In this document: in pieces, positions 25,732-35,410 of the stretch
Layout: each line of letters opens with the position of its first letter
Numbering within the stretch: position 1 is the stretch's first letter
NCBI GenBank assembly: GCA_965203475.1
Contig: OZ241890.1
Coordinates: 1,054,001-1,118,000 of the forward strand
Length of the DNA stretch: 64,000 bases
DNA from: JABDMD01 sp965203475
GTDB taxonomy: Bacteria; Pseudomonadota; Gammaproteobacteria; UBA4575
Direction: 5' to 3'
Notes under the pieces: generated by a model
The model's database searches: none
Seen by the model: the letters and a program-made list of their open reading frames with translations, nothing else
Told to the model about the DNA's origin: nothing
Translations under genes and position numbers: made by a program

Positions 25732-26530
25732 AGGTACTACTGAGCATCGATTAGACATGCGATGGCTAAGTACCGCGATTCTTGAAAATATGAATCCGGA
25801 TAATGTGCTTAAAACAGGCATTTTAATTGGCAACCAACAATCAGAAGTTGGAGAGTTATTTGAAATTTCGGGTAAGTTTTCAAATGAGAGCATTACTTTA
25901 GAAAATTCAAACCAAAAAATGGATTACATTGGTTTTGAACTTCCTAAAAATTCTCAGCTGACTGTAAATGGTGATGCGGGGCATTATGCAGGCGCAAAAC
26001 TAAATGGCGGAACCATGAAAGTTTGTGGAAACACAAATGATTTTGCGGGGTGTGGAATGTTGCATGGATTGTTAGAAATTGACGGCAATGCAAACGACTA
26101 TTTAGGCGGCGCTTTTGCAAGTGAGAAAAAAGGCATGTCAGGAGGAACCATTTTAGTACATGGAAACAGTGCCAATTTCACTGGCGATTTAATGCGACGT
26201 GGCATCATCATGATTGTGGGAAATATTGGTGACTACTGTGCCAGCAGGATGATTGCAGGAACGATAAGCAATCTTGGAATGATTGGGAAACAAGCAGGTA
26301 TTGGCATGAGAAGAGGTACATTGCTATTACCACACAAACCAAAAGATATTGTTTCTGGATTTCATGATTGTGGACGGCATAATTTAGGCTACTTAACCAT
26401 TTTATTACATGAACTAAGACGTTATAAAAGCACATTTCAATCTTTGCACCCCATGCGCAGAAGAGTGCAAAAATACTTGGGCGACACCGCTGTGGGAGGT
26501 CAAGGTGAAATGCTCATTTGGATTGGATAA
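25706..26530 (+). CDS. fhcC: Formyltransferase/hydrolase complex subunit C (FhcC)
   Basis: A 274-residue protein starting at a GTG inside the end of fhcD. The middle has repeated GNxxxxxGxxxxGG units (AGAKLNGGTMKVCGNTNDFAG, shortened here to the first part of the pattern; HGLLEIDGNAND), as in FwdC. It is the last gene of the fhcBADC operon. A 22-base palindrome lies shortly after it. The first 70 residues are less conserved, and an internal start such as the Met of MRWLS cannot be ruled out. Confidence 0.88.
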   Translation: MNHSIITFKGTTEHRLDMRWLSTAILENMNPDNVLKTGILIGNQQSEVGELFEISGKFSNESITLENSNQKMDYIGFELPKNSQLTVNGDAGHYAGAKLNGGTMKVCGNTNDFAGCGMLHGLLEIDGNANDYLGGAFASEKKGMSGGTILVHGNSANFTGDLMRRGIIMIVGNIGDYCASRMIAGTISNLGMIGKQAGIGMRRGTLLLPHKPKDIVSGFHDCGRHNLGYLTILLHELRRYKSTFQSLHPMRRRVQKYLGDTAVGGQGEMLIWIG

Positions 26531-26550
26531 ATAAGAAGTAAATTTCAGCC

Positions 26551-26572
26551 TACTCGCCTATATAGGCGAGTA
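26551..26572. other. Perfect 22-base palindrome between fhcC and fdhB
   Basis: TACTCGCCTAT followed by its exact complement ATAGGCGAGTA. It lies 20 bases after fhcC and 122 before fdhB. No T tract follows on the plus strand, so it may be a weak terminator, a processing site or a protein-binding site. Confidence 0.5.
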
Positions 26573-26694
26573 AAAATTCGACTACTTTAGCTACTTAATG
26601 AATGTAAATTACTTCTAGTATATACAGTAAACCACCTATAATGCTTACACTGAAAATATTCAATCGTTGGAAAAATACTAGGATCGATTACTAG

Positions 26695-28371
26695 ATGAGT
26701 ACTGCAGTAGCACGTAAACGTAACAAAATGCGCGGTGAAAAACGTGGTAGAAGTGTTGATCCTGAAGCATTTAAGCAAATTGAATCACTGTTGAGCGATA
26801 TGCCATTACGCCGTGATTTATTGATCGAATATCTGCATTTAATTCAGGATAACCATGGCCACATCTCAGCAGCTCACATTACTGCACTTGCCAGAATAAT
26901 GAAACTATCAACTACAGAAGTATATGAGGTGGCTACGTTCTATCATCATTTTGATGTAGTAAAAGAAGGCGAACCAACCCCGCCGGCGCTTACAGTGCGT
27001 GTATGCGATTCAGTAAGTTGTGAAATGAATGGTTCTGAAGAATTAATTAAAACACTATCTGAATGCAGCGATACAAATGTTCGAATACAAAGAGTACCCT
27101 GCGTTGGAAGATGCGAACAAGCACCTGTCGCTGTTGTCGGCACTAATGCTATTGGCAATGCTGATCAAAATTCAGTAGAGCAGGCAATCAAAAATAAGAA
27201 ATATAAAGCGGTAGCACCCAAATGTAAAAGTTATGCAGAGTATAAAAAAGAAGGTGGTTATGAAACTTTAGCTAAAGTTTTGAGCAACACTATTTCCAAC
27301 GAAGACGTTATCGTTAGTTTAGAAAATTCAAATCTTCGTGGACTCGGTGGTGCTGGTTTTCCTGCCGGTCGTAAATGGCGAATTGTAAGCGAACATGATG
27401 CACCACGAATTATGGCGGTGAATATCGATGAAGGTGAACCTGGCACTTTCAAAGATCGATATTATTTAGAAATTGACCCCCATCGTTTCTTAGAAGGCAT
27501 GCTAATTGCTGCCCATGTAGTAGACACCGATTCTATTTATATTTATTTACGGGATGAGTATGCAGGCATTCGTTATTCGCTTACCGAAGAATTAAATCAA
27601 CTAAAACTACATTCACAACATCAACTTCCACACATAGAACTCAGACGTGGTGCTGGCGCTTATATATGTGGCGAAGAATCTGCGATGATTGAATCGATTG
27701 AAGGAAAACGTGGTATGCCTCGTCTGCGTCCACCCTTTGTTGCGCAAGTGGGTGTATTTGGACGTCCCACACTCGAACATAATATGGAAACATTGTATTG
27801 GGTGCGTGACATTTTAGAAAAAGGTGCAGACTGGTTTGCTTCTGAAGGTAGAAATGGAAGAAAAGGATTACGTTCTTTTTCAGTCAGTGGAAGAGTCAAT
27901 AATCCCGGTGTGCATTTGGCACCTGCAGGAATTACAGTAAAAGAATTAATTGAAGAATATTGTGGCGGTATGCAAGAAGGTCATGAGTTTTATGGATACT
28001 TTCCTGGAGGGGCTTCGGGAGGGATTCTTCCTGCATCAAAAGGCGATATTCCTCTAGACTTTGATACCTTAGATGAGCATGGCTGTTTTATCGGTTCAGC
28101 AGCTGTAATCATTTTTTCTCAACAAGATAAAGCACGGGATCTTGCAAAAAATGCGATGAGCTTTTTCTCACATGAATCATGCGGTAAATGTACGCCTTGT
28201 CGCGTTGGCACATCCAAAGCGGTTATGTTGATGGATAAATCTGAATGGGATCAATCATTGATGCAAGAATTATCTCAAACCATGTCTGATGCTTCGATTT
28301 GTGGATTGGGACAAGCCGCTTCAAATCCCATGCAGTGTGTAATTAATTATTTTCCGGAAGAATTAAAATAA
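26695..28371 (+). CDS. fdhB: NAD-linked formate dehydrogenase beta subunit (NuoE-NuoF fusion)
   Basis: The 558-residue protein fuses a NuoE-like domain, with [2Fe-2S] cysteines in CDSVSC and VPCVGRCEQAP, to a NuoF-like domain, with GLGGAGFPAGRKW, GEESAMIESIEGKRG and the [4Fe-4S] motif SCGKCTPCRVG. This fusion matches the beta subunit of the soluble FDH1-type enzyme of methylotrophs, which passes electrons from formate to NAD via FMN. It overlaps nothing and is followed by fdhA after two bases. Its position right after fhcC fits oxidation of formate released by Fhc. Confidence 0.9.
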   Translation: MSTAVARKRNKMRGEKRGRSVDPEAFKQIESLLSDMPLRRDLLIEYLHLIQDNHGHISAAHITALARIMKLSTTEVYEVATFYHHFDVVKEGEPTPPALTVRVCDSVSCEMNGSEELIKTLSECSDTNVRIQRVPCVGRCEQAPVAVVGTNAIGNADQNSVEQAIKNKKYKAVAPKCKSYAEYKKEGGYETLAKVLSNTISNEDVIVSLENSNLRGLGGAGFPAGRKWRIVSEHDAPRIMAVNIDEGEPGTFKDRYYLEIDPHRFLEGMLIAAHVVDTDSIYIYLRDEYAGIRYSLTEELNQLKLHSQHQLPHIELRRGAGAYICGEESAMIESIEGKRGMPRLRPPFVAQVGVFGRPTLEHNMETLYWVRDILEKGADWFASEGRNGRKGLRSFSVSGRVNNPGVHLAPAGITVKELIEEYCGGMQEGHEFYGYFPGGASGGILPASKGDIPLDFDTLDEHGCFIGSAAVIIFSQQDKARDLAKNAMSFFSHESCGKCTPCRVGTSKAVMLMDKSEWDQSLMQELSQTMSDASICGLGQAASNPMQCVINYFPEELK

Positions 28372-28373
28372 CT

Positions 28374-31130
28374 ATGGCTGCTAACCCAGAACACATTGAC
28401 GATTTTAAAACCATTGAATTTTCGCTGAATGGAGAAAAGATTAGTGCGTATCAAGATGAAACAATTTTAGAAGCGGCCAAACGTCATGGCATTGATATTC
28501 CGCACCTGTGTTACACACCAGACATGCGTGCCGATGGGAACTGTCGGGCATGCATGGTGGAGATCGAAGGAGAACGTGTACTTCAACCTTCGTGCACACG
28601 CACACCTTCTAAAGACATGGTGGTAACTACCAACAATGATCGTGTCATACATTCACAAAAAATGGTGTTGGAGTTATTGCAATCAGACATTGCTCAGACC
28701 CAATACACATTACATAGTGAACTTGATTATTGGACGAATGAGCTGAAAGTTGGTCTACCTCGCTTTGAGTCTCGCAATAATCCGGCTAATGATTCATCGC
28801 ACCCCGCTATTGCAGTAAACCTTGATGCTTGTATTCAATGTACACGTTGTGTACGCGCTTGCCGAGAAGAACAAAACAATGACGTTATTGGATACGCTAA
28901 TCGTGGATCTCACTCTGAAATTGTATTTGATATTGCTGACCCCATGGGTGATAGCACCTGTGTGGCTTGTGGCGAATGCGTACAAGCCTGTCCTACTGGT
29001 GCTTTAATGCCTTCCAATGATCTTGGGATGTTGAAACCGGATCGCAAAGTAGAATCGACATGTCCTTATTGCGGAGTGGGCTGCTTGCTTACTTACAATA
29101 TTAATAATGAAAAAATTATTTATGTCGAAGGTCGAGATGGTCCCGCAAATAAAAGCCGCCTATGTGTTAAAGGTCGATATGGATTTGACTATGTTCATCA
29201 TGAAGGGAGAGTAACTAAGCCTTTGATACGAAAATCAGATATCCCGAAATCATTAGATATTGAAAAGCTTACTTATAAAGACATTGACAAATACTTCAGA
29301 GAAGCTAGTTGGGATGAAGCCCTAGACTTTGCTGCTAAAGGATTGGTTGACATTCGAGACCAGCATGGCCCCAACGCCTTGGCTGGTTTTGGTTCTGCCA
29401 AAGGTTCAAATGAAGAAGCTTATCTGTTTCAAAAACTAGTTCGCACAGGATTTAAAACGAATAACGTCGACCACTGTACACGTTTGTGTCATGCCTCTTC
29501 TGTTGTTGCACTCTTAGAAGGAATCGGTTCTGGTGCTGTATCTAATCCGGTAGAGGATGTAGATAAGGCAGAAGTCATTTTAATCATTGGTTCGAATGCT
29601 ACTGAAAACCATCCTGTTGCTGCCACATTTTTTAAGAATGCAAAGCGTAACGGCGCAAAATTAATTTTAATGGATCCAAGACGTACAGACTTGGCGCGAC
29701 ATGCGGATTACTTTTTGCAGTTTAAGCCAGATACCGATGTTGCCATGCTCAATGGAATTATGTATTCCATTATTAAACAAAATTTGCTAGATAAAGAATT
29801 TATAAAGAATCGCACGGAAGGGTTCTCTGAATTTGCTAAACATATTCTAAATTTCTCACCTGAAAAAGTTGAGAAATTATGTGGAATACCTGCTGAAACA
29901 TTGCATGAAGTTGCAAAAGTTTATGCAAGCTCAAATGCCTCAATCATTTTCTGGGGTATGGGTGTGTCTCAACATATTCATGGCACTGATAACGCACGAT
30001 GTTTAATTGCACTTTCTATGATGACAGGCCAGATTGGAAAACCAGGTACTGGATTGCATCCTTTACGAGGACAAAATAATGTTCAAGGCGCATCCGATGT
30101 CGGATTAATTCCGATGGTGTTTCCAGATTATCAACGAGTCGATGACCCTGAAGCACATACACGATTTGAAAAACTTTGGGAAACAGAACTAGATAATAAA
30201 CCCGGTTTGACTGTCGTAGAAATTATGGATGCGATTACCGATGACAAGCTGCATGGCATGTATATCATGGGTGAAAACCCCGCAATGTCAGATCCTAATC
30301 TCAACCATGCAAGAAAAGCCTTAGCTTCACTAAAACATTTAGTCGTTCAAGAAATATTTATGACTGAAACGGCTTGGTTTGCTGATGTCATTCTGCCAGC
30401 TTCTGCATTTCCAGAAAAAACTGGCACATTTACAAATACAGACCGTCGTGTGCAATTAGGCCGTCAAGCACTGCTACCACCGGGTGATGCCAAGCAAGAT
30501 TTATGGATTATTCAAGAAATTGCACAACGTATGGGATTAACGGAATGGAAATATCATTATCCTTCCGATGTGTTCAACGAAATGCGTTTGGGTATGGACA
30601 GCATTAAGGGAATGACCTGGGAACGTTTACAACAAGAACATTCCGTTACGTATCCATGCGAAAATGAAGGTGATCCAGGCCAGAGTGTAATATTTACTGA
30701 AGATTTCCCAACCGAAAATGGCTTAGGAAAGTTTGTGCCAGCAGCGTCTACCAACGCCGATGAACTGCCTGACGATGAATATCCTTTTGTCTTAGTCACC
30801 GGGCGACAGCTAGAACATTGGCACACGGGGGCAATGACCAGACGTGCCAGCATGTTAGACGCCATTGAACCGGTGGCCGTAGCCAGTATAAGTCCTGACG
30901 ATTTCGAAAAACTTGGAATTCAAAGTGGAGATAAAATTAAACTGACCTCTCGACGTGGAGAAGTTGAATGCTTTGCACGAATGGATGGCGGTATTAATCC
31001 AGGCCAAGTGTTCATGCCATTTTGCTATCGAGAAGCTGCCGCAAATTTATTAACCAACCAAGCTCTGGATCCCTATGGCAAGATTCCAGAATTTAAGTTT
31101 TGTGCCTTAAAAGTTGAACCAGCAGTCTAA
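28374..31130 (+). CDS. fdhA: Formate dehydrogenase alpha subunit, Mo/W-bis-pterin
   Basis: A 918-residue catalytic subunit. In order: an N-terminal [2Fe-2S] ferredoxin domain (CYTPDMRADGNCRAC), two [4Fe-4S] motifs (CIQCTRCVRAC and CVACGECVQACP), the [4Fe-4S] of CPYCGVGC, then the molybdopterin domains. C372 in HCTRLCHASS is the expected metal ligand and is encoded by TGT, so this is the Cys and not the selenocysteine form. The C-terminal pterin-binding domain has VTGRQLEHWHTGAMTRR. It oxidises formate to CO2 and works with fdhB. No fdhD or third small subunit is present nearby. Confidence 0.92.
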   Translation: MAANPEHIDDFKTIEFSLNGEKISAYQDETILEAAKRHGIDIPHLCYTPDMRADGNCRACMVEIEGERVLQPSCTRTPSKDMVVTTNNDRVIHSQKMVLELLQSDIAQTQYTLHSELDYWTNELKVGLPRFESRNNPANDSSHPAIAVNLDACIQCTRCVRACREEQNNDVIGYANRGSHSEIVFDIADPMGDSTCVACGECVQACPTGALMPSNDLGMLKPDRKVESTCPYCGVGCLLTYNINNEKIIYVEGRDGPANKSRLCVKGRYGFDYVHHEGRVTKPLIRKSDIPKSLDIEKLTYKDIDKYFREASWDEALDFAAKGLVDIRDQHGPNALAGFGSAKGSNEEAYLFQKLVRTGFKTNNVDHCTRLCHASSVVALLEGIGSGAVSNPVEDVDKAEVILIIGSNATENHPVAATFFKNAKRNGAKLILMDPRRTDLARHADYFLQFKPDTDVAMLNGIMYSIIKQNLLDKEFIKNRTEGFSEFAKHILNFSPEKVEKLCGIPAETLHEVAKVYASSNASIIFWGMGVSQHIHGTDNARCLIALSMMTGQIGKPGTGLHPLRGQNNVQGASDVGLIPMVFPDYQRVDDPEAHTRFEKLWETELDNKPGLTVVEIMDAITDDKLHGMYIMGENPAMSDPNLNHARKALASLKHLVVQEIFMTETAWFADVILPASAFPEKTGTFTNTDRRVQLGRQALLPPGDAKQDLWIIQEIAQRMGLTEWKYHYPSDVFNEMRLGMDSIKGMTWERLQQEHSVTYPCENEGDPGQSVIFTEDFPTENGLGKFVPAASTNADELPDDEYPFVLVTGRQLEHWHTGAMTRRASMLDAIEPVAVASISPDDFEKLGIQSGDKIKLTSRRGEVECFARMDGGINPGQVFMPFCYREAAANLLTNQALDPYGKIPEFKFCALKVEPAV

Positions 31131-31131
31131 T

Positions 31132-31152
31132 TTAGCAATTTAAAATTGCTAA
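31132..31152. terminator. Bidirectional hairpin between fdhA and the convergent gene
   Basis: TTAGCAAT and ATTGCTAA form an 8-bp stem around TTAAA in the 18-base gap of two convergent genes, followed by TTATTTAA. It probably ends transcripts from both sides. Confidence 0.5.
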
Positions 31153-32024
31153 TTATTTAATAGTCTTTTACGAGAAATTCCCACTAAACATAATATTGCA
31201 CTTGCAAACATCCAAATTGCGGCAGGTATGGGGATAACAGCAGGTGCGAGAGTTAAAGTATGTGCGCCTGTTGTTGTTGCAGTTGAACTTATAGCTAAAT
31301 TGAGTGCAACAAAGGTTCCATTTTGTGCCCTATACTGACCATCAAACATTAATGCTTGTTGAATTTCTTCGAAGCACTCCTCTGGGAGAGGTGCAGGGAA
31401 AGATTCTGCTATCGCTAAAATTTTTTCTAAGGTTGAAAGCTCATTAAATTCCAAATTTTCGCCAGACGTACCTAAAGCGACACCGTCTTGAAAATCTCCA
31501 AAATCTGTATCCGATCGTATTAAATTGCTGGTTAGTTCAAGACTTGGAAACTCAGTTGTAAACGAATTAACTTGTGCCAATGCATTGGCTCCATCAGCAT
31601 TGGCTGTCCCTTGTTGATTAAAAAGTATAGAAGATATACTGGTAGTGTTAAGCAAATTATATTGGGGGGAAATATCGGTATCGAAAACATCTAATGTTGT
31701 TCGAAAACTTCCGAAAGCTTCCCCTGCATCTTGTTCTAAACCACTAGCCCCACTCATACTCCATCCAAAATATTCTACCGATACAAAATCACCAGCTAGA
31801 TATGGATTCAATTTATAGGTTTCATTCGGAACCGTAATAATTTCTAAATCTTGTCCGCCGATTCTTGCAGTGATGGTTATTTCACTGATTCCATCATTTA
31901 CAGTTCCAAAGTCAAATGTTTCTATGCCAAACGAAATTCCAATTGCACCTGCATACGAATTTGTATAGGTACCTAATAATAGAAAAATGCATACAAAACA
32001 GAAATTGGATTTTTTAAAGTTCAT
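31149..32024 (-). CDS. Secreted protein with PEP-CTERM-like (VPIPA) sorting tail
   Basis: A 291-residue protein with an N-terminal signal peptide (about residues 9-25) and a C-terminal tail VIPIPAAIWMFASAILCL followed by RKR. That is the VPLPA variant of the PEP-CTERM signal recognised by exosortase. The middle is rich in Ser, Thr, Asn and Asp and has no recognised domain. It is probably exported and processed at the cell surface. No exosortase gene lies in the window. Confidence 0.75.
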   Translation of the reverse strand: MNFKKSNFCFVCIFLLLGTYTNSYAGAIGISFGIETFDFGTVNDGISEITITARIGGQDLEIITVPNETYKLNPYLAGDFVSVEYFGWSMSGASGLEQDAGEAFGSFRTTLDVFDTDISPQYNLLNTTSISSILFNQQGTANADGANALAQVNSFTTEFPSLELTSNLIRSDTDFGDFQDGVALGTSGENLEFNELSTLEKILAIAESFPAPLPEECFEEIQQALMFDGQYRAQNGTFVALNLAISSTATTTGAHTLTLAPAVIPIPAAIWMFASAILCLVGISRKRLLNN

Positions 32025-32498
32025 TGTGGATTAATTCCTTTTATAATTATTAAGCTTTTTAGAATGAAATTTATCCTCCCTGGAGACAATTAAAACACTC
32101 TATTGATTTCTACAATACGTACTAAATCATTAGAATGAGGTTACATGCCTGGGAATTCCATAAATTTTTTATAGATTTTTATTGTTTTCAATATCTTAGC
32201 CCAAATAGAGGCTCTCAAAAAATTACAAAATCTAGGGATTCTTGCTATTAAATTTGAAAGTAAGGTTCGAGCAAAGCCAGGCAGTAATGATTGAGTAACT
32301 TACCCCCTACGCCCTATTGAAGCATTTGCTTATATAGTCCAGAATCCGCGCCTTCTCGCTGCTTGAGACAATTTTATTTGATGAATGGACGCATATAGAG
32401 CTGTCTTAAGATCTCGAATGAAGTAGACTTGCCGTCCTTTTATGACACACCAAGTTATTCTCAGAACCTATTGAAACTATTACAGAAAGATTACAGCT
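32025..32498. other. Intergenic region, no gene seen
   Basis: About 470 AT-rich bases separate the PEP-CTERM-like gene from the divergent EF-G gene and should hold both promoters. I see no RNA gene and no convincing small ORF. Confidence 0.5.
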
Positions 32499-34586
32499 AT
32501 GAGTGACCTCGAGACCTATAGAAATATTGGAATTTTTGCCCACGTGGATGCTGGAAAAACCACCACCTCGGAACGAATCCTTAGCCTTACAGGAAAAATT
32601 CACAAAATTGGTGAAGTGCATGATGGTGAGGCGACTACAGACTTTATGGATCAGGAGCGTGAACGTGGAATTACCATTCAGTCTGCTGCTACCAGCACCT
32701 TCTGGAGAGATCACCGCTTAAATATTATTGACACACCTGGACACGTGGATTTCACCATCGAAGTATATCGATCACTTAAAGTTCTTGATGGTGGTGTAGG
32801 TGTCTTTTGTGGTTCTGGAGGTGTAGAACCGCAATCAGAAACCAATTGGCGCTATGCCAATGAGTCCAATGTTGCACGCATAATTTTTGTAAATAAATTG
32901 GATCGATTAGGCGCCGACTTTTATCGTGTCGTCGGGCAGATTAAAGATGTTCTAGGCGCAAAACCTTTGGTGATGACACTCCCCATAGGTGAGGAAGATA
33001 ACTTCTCCGGCGTAATCGACTTACTTACGCGTAAAGCATGGATATGGGAAGGTTCAGATGATCCCATGAAATACGAAATTCAAGATGTTCCTGAAGATAT
33101 GAAAGATAAAGTGGAACAGTATCGAGAAGAACTCGTTGAAATGGCATTGGAACATGATGATGATGCCATGGAAAAATATTTAGATGGCGAAGAGCCTGAT
33201 ATCGATACTCTTAAAGCGTGTATCCGTAAAGGCACGATCGCACTCGACTTTTTCCCAACCTATTGTGGATCTGCATTTAAAAATAAAGGCATTCAACTCG
33301 TGCTGGATGCAGTAGTCGATTTTTTACCTGCACCAACCGAAGTTCCTCCTCAACCTGAAGTTGATTTAGAAGGAAACGAAACAGGAAGTTATGCAGAGGT
33401 TGATCCTAGCAAACCGCTACGAGCACTCGCATTCAAAATTATGGACGATCGATATGGTGCACTTACTTTTATTCGAGTTTATTCAGGAAAATTAGATAAA
33501 GGTATGACCGTGTTAAATACCTTTACCGGTAAAACAGAACGCATCGGTCGAATTGTGGAAATGCATGCGGATTCACGTGAAGAATTAGATAAAGCACAAG
33601 CCGGTGACATTGTAGCTGTGTTAGGCATGAAGAATGTTCAAACAGGACACACACTGTGTGACCCAAACAATCCCGCAACATTAGAACCCATGGTTTTCCC
33701 AGATCCTGTAATTTCTATGGCAGTCTCTCCTAAAGATAAAGGCGCATCCGAAAAATTAGGTGTTGCTCTTAGTAAAATGGTCGCAGAAGATCCTTCTTTC
33801 CGTGTTGCAACCGATGAAGATAGCGGCGAGACCATTCTAAAAGGAATGGGTGAATTACATCTCGATATTAAAATTGATATTTTAAAACGTACCCATAGTG
33901 TTGAAGTGGTTGCCGGCGCACCACAAGTGGCTTACCGCGAAACCATCACACAGCGTGTTGAAGATACATACACCCATAAAAAACAATCCGGTGGTGCAGG
34001 TCAATTCGGCAAAATTGATTACATTGTTGAGCCCGGCGAACAAAACAGTGGCTATGAATTTGAATCAAAAGTAACAGGCGGTAACGTACCTCGAGAATAC
34101 TGGCCGGCAATTCAAAAAGCGTTTGGAGACATGATGGATGAAGGTGTTTTAGCAGGCTACCCTTGCTTAGATGTAAAAGTTACCTTAACGGACGGTGCTT
34201 ATCATGCAGTGGATTCTTCTGCTGTAGCATTTGAACTTGCGGCTAAAGCGGCCTACCGGCAAACCATGCCAAAAGCGACGCCGCAATTATTGGAGCCGAT
34301 CATGAAAGTAGATGTTTTTACGCCGGAAGATCATGTGGGTGATGTGATCGGCGACCTCAATCGCCGTCGCGGCATGATTAAGTCTCAAGATGCAGGTACA
34401 ACCGGAACACGCGTGAAAGCAGATGTGCCCTTGGGTGAAATGTTTGGCTACATTGGCGACCTTCGTACGATGACCTCTGGGCGTGGACAATTCTCAATGG
34501 AATTTTCACACTACTTACCATGTCCGAAAAATGTAGCAGACGAAGTAATTAAAGAAGCGAAAGAACGTGCAGCAGCTAAGAAATAA
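32499..34586 (+). CDS. Elongation factor G paralogue (EF-G2 type)
   Basis: The 695-residue GTPase has AHVDAGKTTTSERIL, DTPGHVDFTIEVYRSL and NKLD, followed by the EF-G domains II-V (for example GMGELHLDIKIDILKR). It promotes ribosome translocation or recycling. It stands alone, not in the str operon with rpsL, rpsG and tuf, so it is likely the second EF-G found in many gammaproteobacteria (fusA2/fusB type). Its 3' end overlaps a truncated minus-strand gene that ends the cassette array. Confidence 0.9.
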   Translation: MSDLETYRNIGIFAHVDAGKTTTSERILSLTGKIHKIGEVHDGEATTDFMDQERERGITIQSAATSTFWRDHRLNIIDTPGHVDFTIEVYRSLKVLDGGVGVFCGSGGVEPQSETNWRYANESNVARIIFVNKLDRLGADFYRVVGQIKDVLGAKPLVMTLPIGEEDNFSGVIDLLTRKAWIWEGSDDPMKYEIQDVPEDMKDKVEQYREELVEMALEHDDDAMEKYLDGEEPDIDTLKACIRKGTIALDFFPTYCGSAFKNKGIQLVLDAVVDFLPAPTEVPPQPEVDLEGNETGSYAEVDPSKPLRALAFKIMDDRYGALTFIRVYSGKLDKGMTVLNTFTGKTERIGRIVEMHADSREELDKAQAGDIVAVLGMKNVQTGHTLCDPNNPATLEPMVFPDPVISMAVSPKDKGASEKLGVALSKMVAEDPSFRVATDEDSGETILKGMGELHLDIKIDILKRTHSVEVVAGAPQVAYRETITQRVEDTYTHKKQSGGAGQFGKIDYIVEPGEQNSGYEFESKVTGGNVPREYWPAIQKAFGDMMDEGVLAGYPCLDVKVTLTDGAYHAVDSSAVAFELAAKAAYRQTMPKATPQLLEPIMKVDVFTPEDHVGDVIGDLNRRRGMIKSQDAGTTGTRVKADVPLGEMFGYIGDLRTMTSGRGQFSMEFSHYLPCPKNVADEVIKEAKERAAAKK

Positions 34587-34938
34587 CTCTTAGCTTTTGG
34601 CCGCTCATTTGATTTGATTCGTACTCCTGATCCCTATCGCTCTCATCAGTTTCAACGAAGTACTCTTCCTTTAAAATTGGATGGATTTTGAGGAAGGTTT
34701 CGAATATCGCGTCCGTATTTTCGAAATTGAATTGCTCCGGATATTTAGCGCTAATCGATCTGAAGACAGAGTGATGTGCGGAGGTCCCCGATATTCCGAT
34801 ATAGGCATTTGCGACCTGATGTATTTTGGGCGGGTACTTTCGTAGTGAACCGTCGACGACGGTGCTGCCTTGATTGAATTGGGTATCAGCCGCGATTGCA
34901 GCGACGTCACCTTTTCGAATTGCGACTATTGCTGTCAT
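34576..34938 (-). CDS. Truncated Ntn-hydrolase (proteasome-like) protein, terminal cassette gene
   Basis: The start MTAIVAIRKGDVAAIAADTQ and AYIGISGTSAHHSVFRS match a family of bacterial proteasome-like Ntn hydrolases. Known members, as I recall them, continue well past the YESNQ region with an IFGIY-type segment, but here the frame ends 10 residues later, inside the end of the EF-G gene. The start lies 11 bases past an attC core site (GTTAGGT), so it entered as a gene cassette and then lost its 3' half and its own attC. It is probably non-functional. Confidence 0.6.
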   Translation of the reverse strand: MTAIVAIRKGDVAAIAADTQFNQGSTVVDGSLRKYPPKIHQVANAYIGISGTSAHHSVFRSISAKYPEQFNFENTDAIFETFLKIHPILKEEYFVETDESDRDQEYESNQMSGQKLRVIS

Positions 34939-34948
34939 TTCACTTGAA

Positions 34949-35026
34949 ACCTAACGGTTGAATTAAGGGGCGCTCGTGTAACGAGCGTCCCGCCGCAAAG
35001 CGGCAAACTTAAATGATTTGTTATGT
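34949..35026 (-). repeat. attC site 1 of an integron cassette array
   Basis: On the minus strand ACATAAC (35020-35026) and GTTAGGT (34949-34955) are the inverse core and core. Inner boxes ATTTAAG and CTTAATT pair, and the centre (GCCGC/GCGGC; CGCTCG/CGAGCG) folds into hairpins. Length 78 bases. It lies just downstream of the ORF at 35045-35410. Confidence 0.85.
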
Positions 35027-35044
35027 GGCATTGTTTCGCTGGTT

Positions 35045-35410
35045 TTAAACATTGGTGATAAATTTAGTTTTAACACTACAAATAAGATACCCGAATACAA
35101 GCCAAAATAATGGAAACAAAATATAGTCCGCCATTAAGTGGCCATAATTAACGTAAATTGCGTTGGTGTAAATAGATGGTACTGAAAGAATAGCAAAGAG
35201 TACTAGGGCAGATATTTTGAATTTATGAATAAAAATTAGAAAAATTGCACCGAACACTTGAAGAAACATTTGGATTTTTACCCAACTCCTGTATTGCTCG
35301 CTATCTGATATAAGCAAGATTACATGCAGGGCAGCACTTAGCAATAGCGCAAAAATTGTAACTTTTGTAAAAAACTTAAATGCTTTTCCATAATACTTTA
35401 GCTGCCACAT
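35045..35410 (-). CDS. Cassette-borne membrane protein, 121 aa, unknown
   Basis: The protein has four likely membrane helices and no recognised family. It is flanked by attC sites on both sides (34949-35026 and 35407-35494). Its ATG (35408-35410) lies within the attC core GTTATGT, so the recombination site itself supplies the start codon. This is the normal layout of an integron gene cassette. Confidence 0.7.
   Translation of the reverse strand: MWQLKYYGKAFKFFTKVTIFALLLSAALHVILLISDSEQYRSWVKIQMFLQVFGAIFLIFIHKFKISALVLFAILSVPSIYTNAIYVNYGHLMADYILFPLFWLVFGYLICSVKTKFITNV

Noticed and set aside
29481..29489. Selenocysteine at the formate dehydrogenase active site
   Set aside because: The codon at residue 372 is TGT (Cys), not TGA, and the frame needs no recoding.
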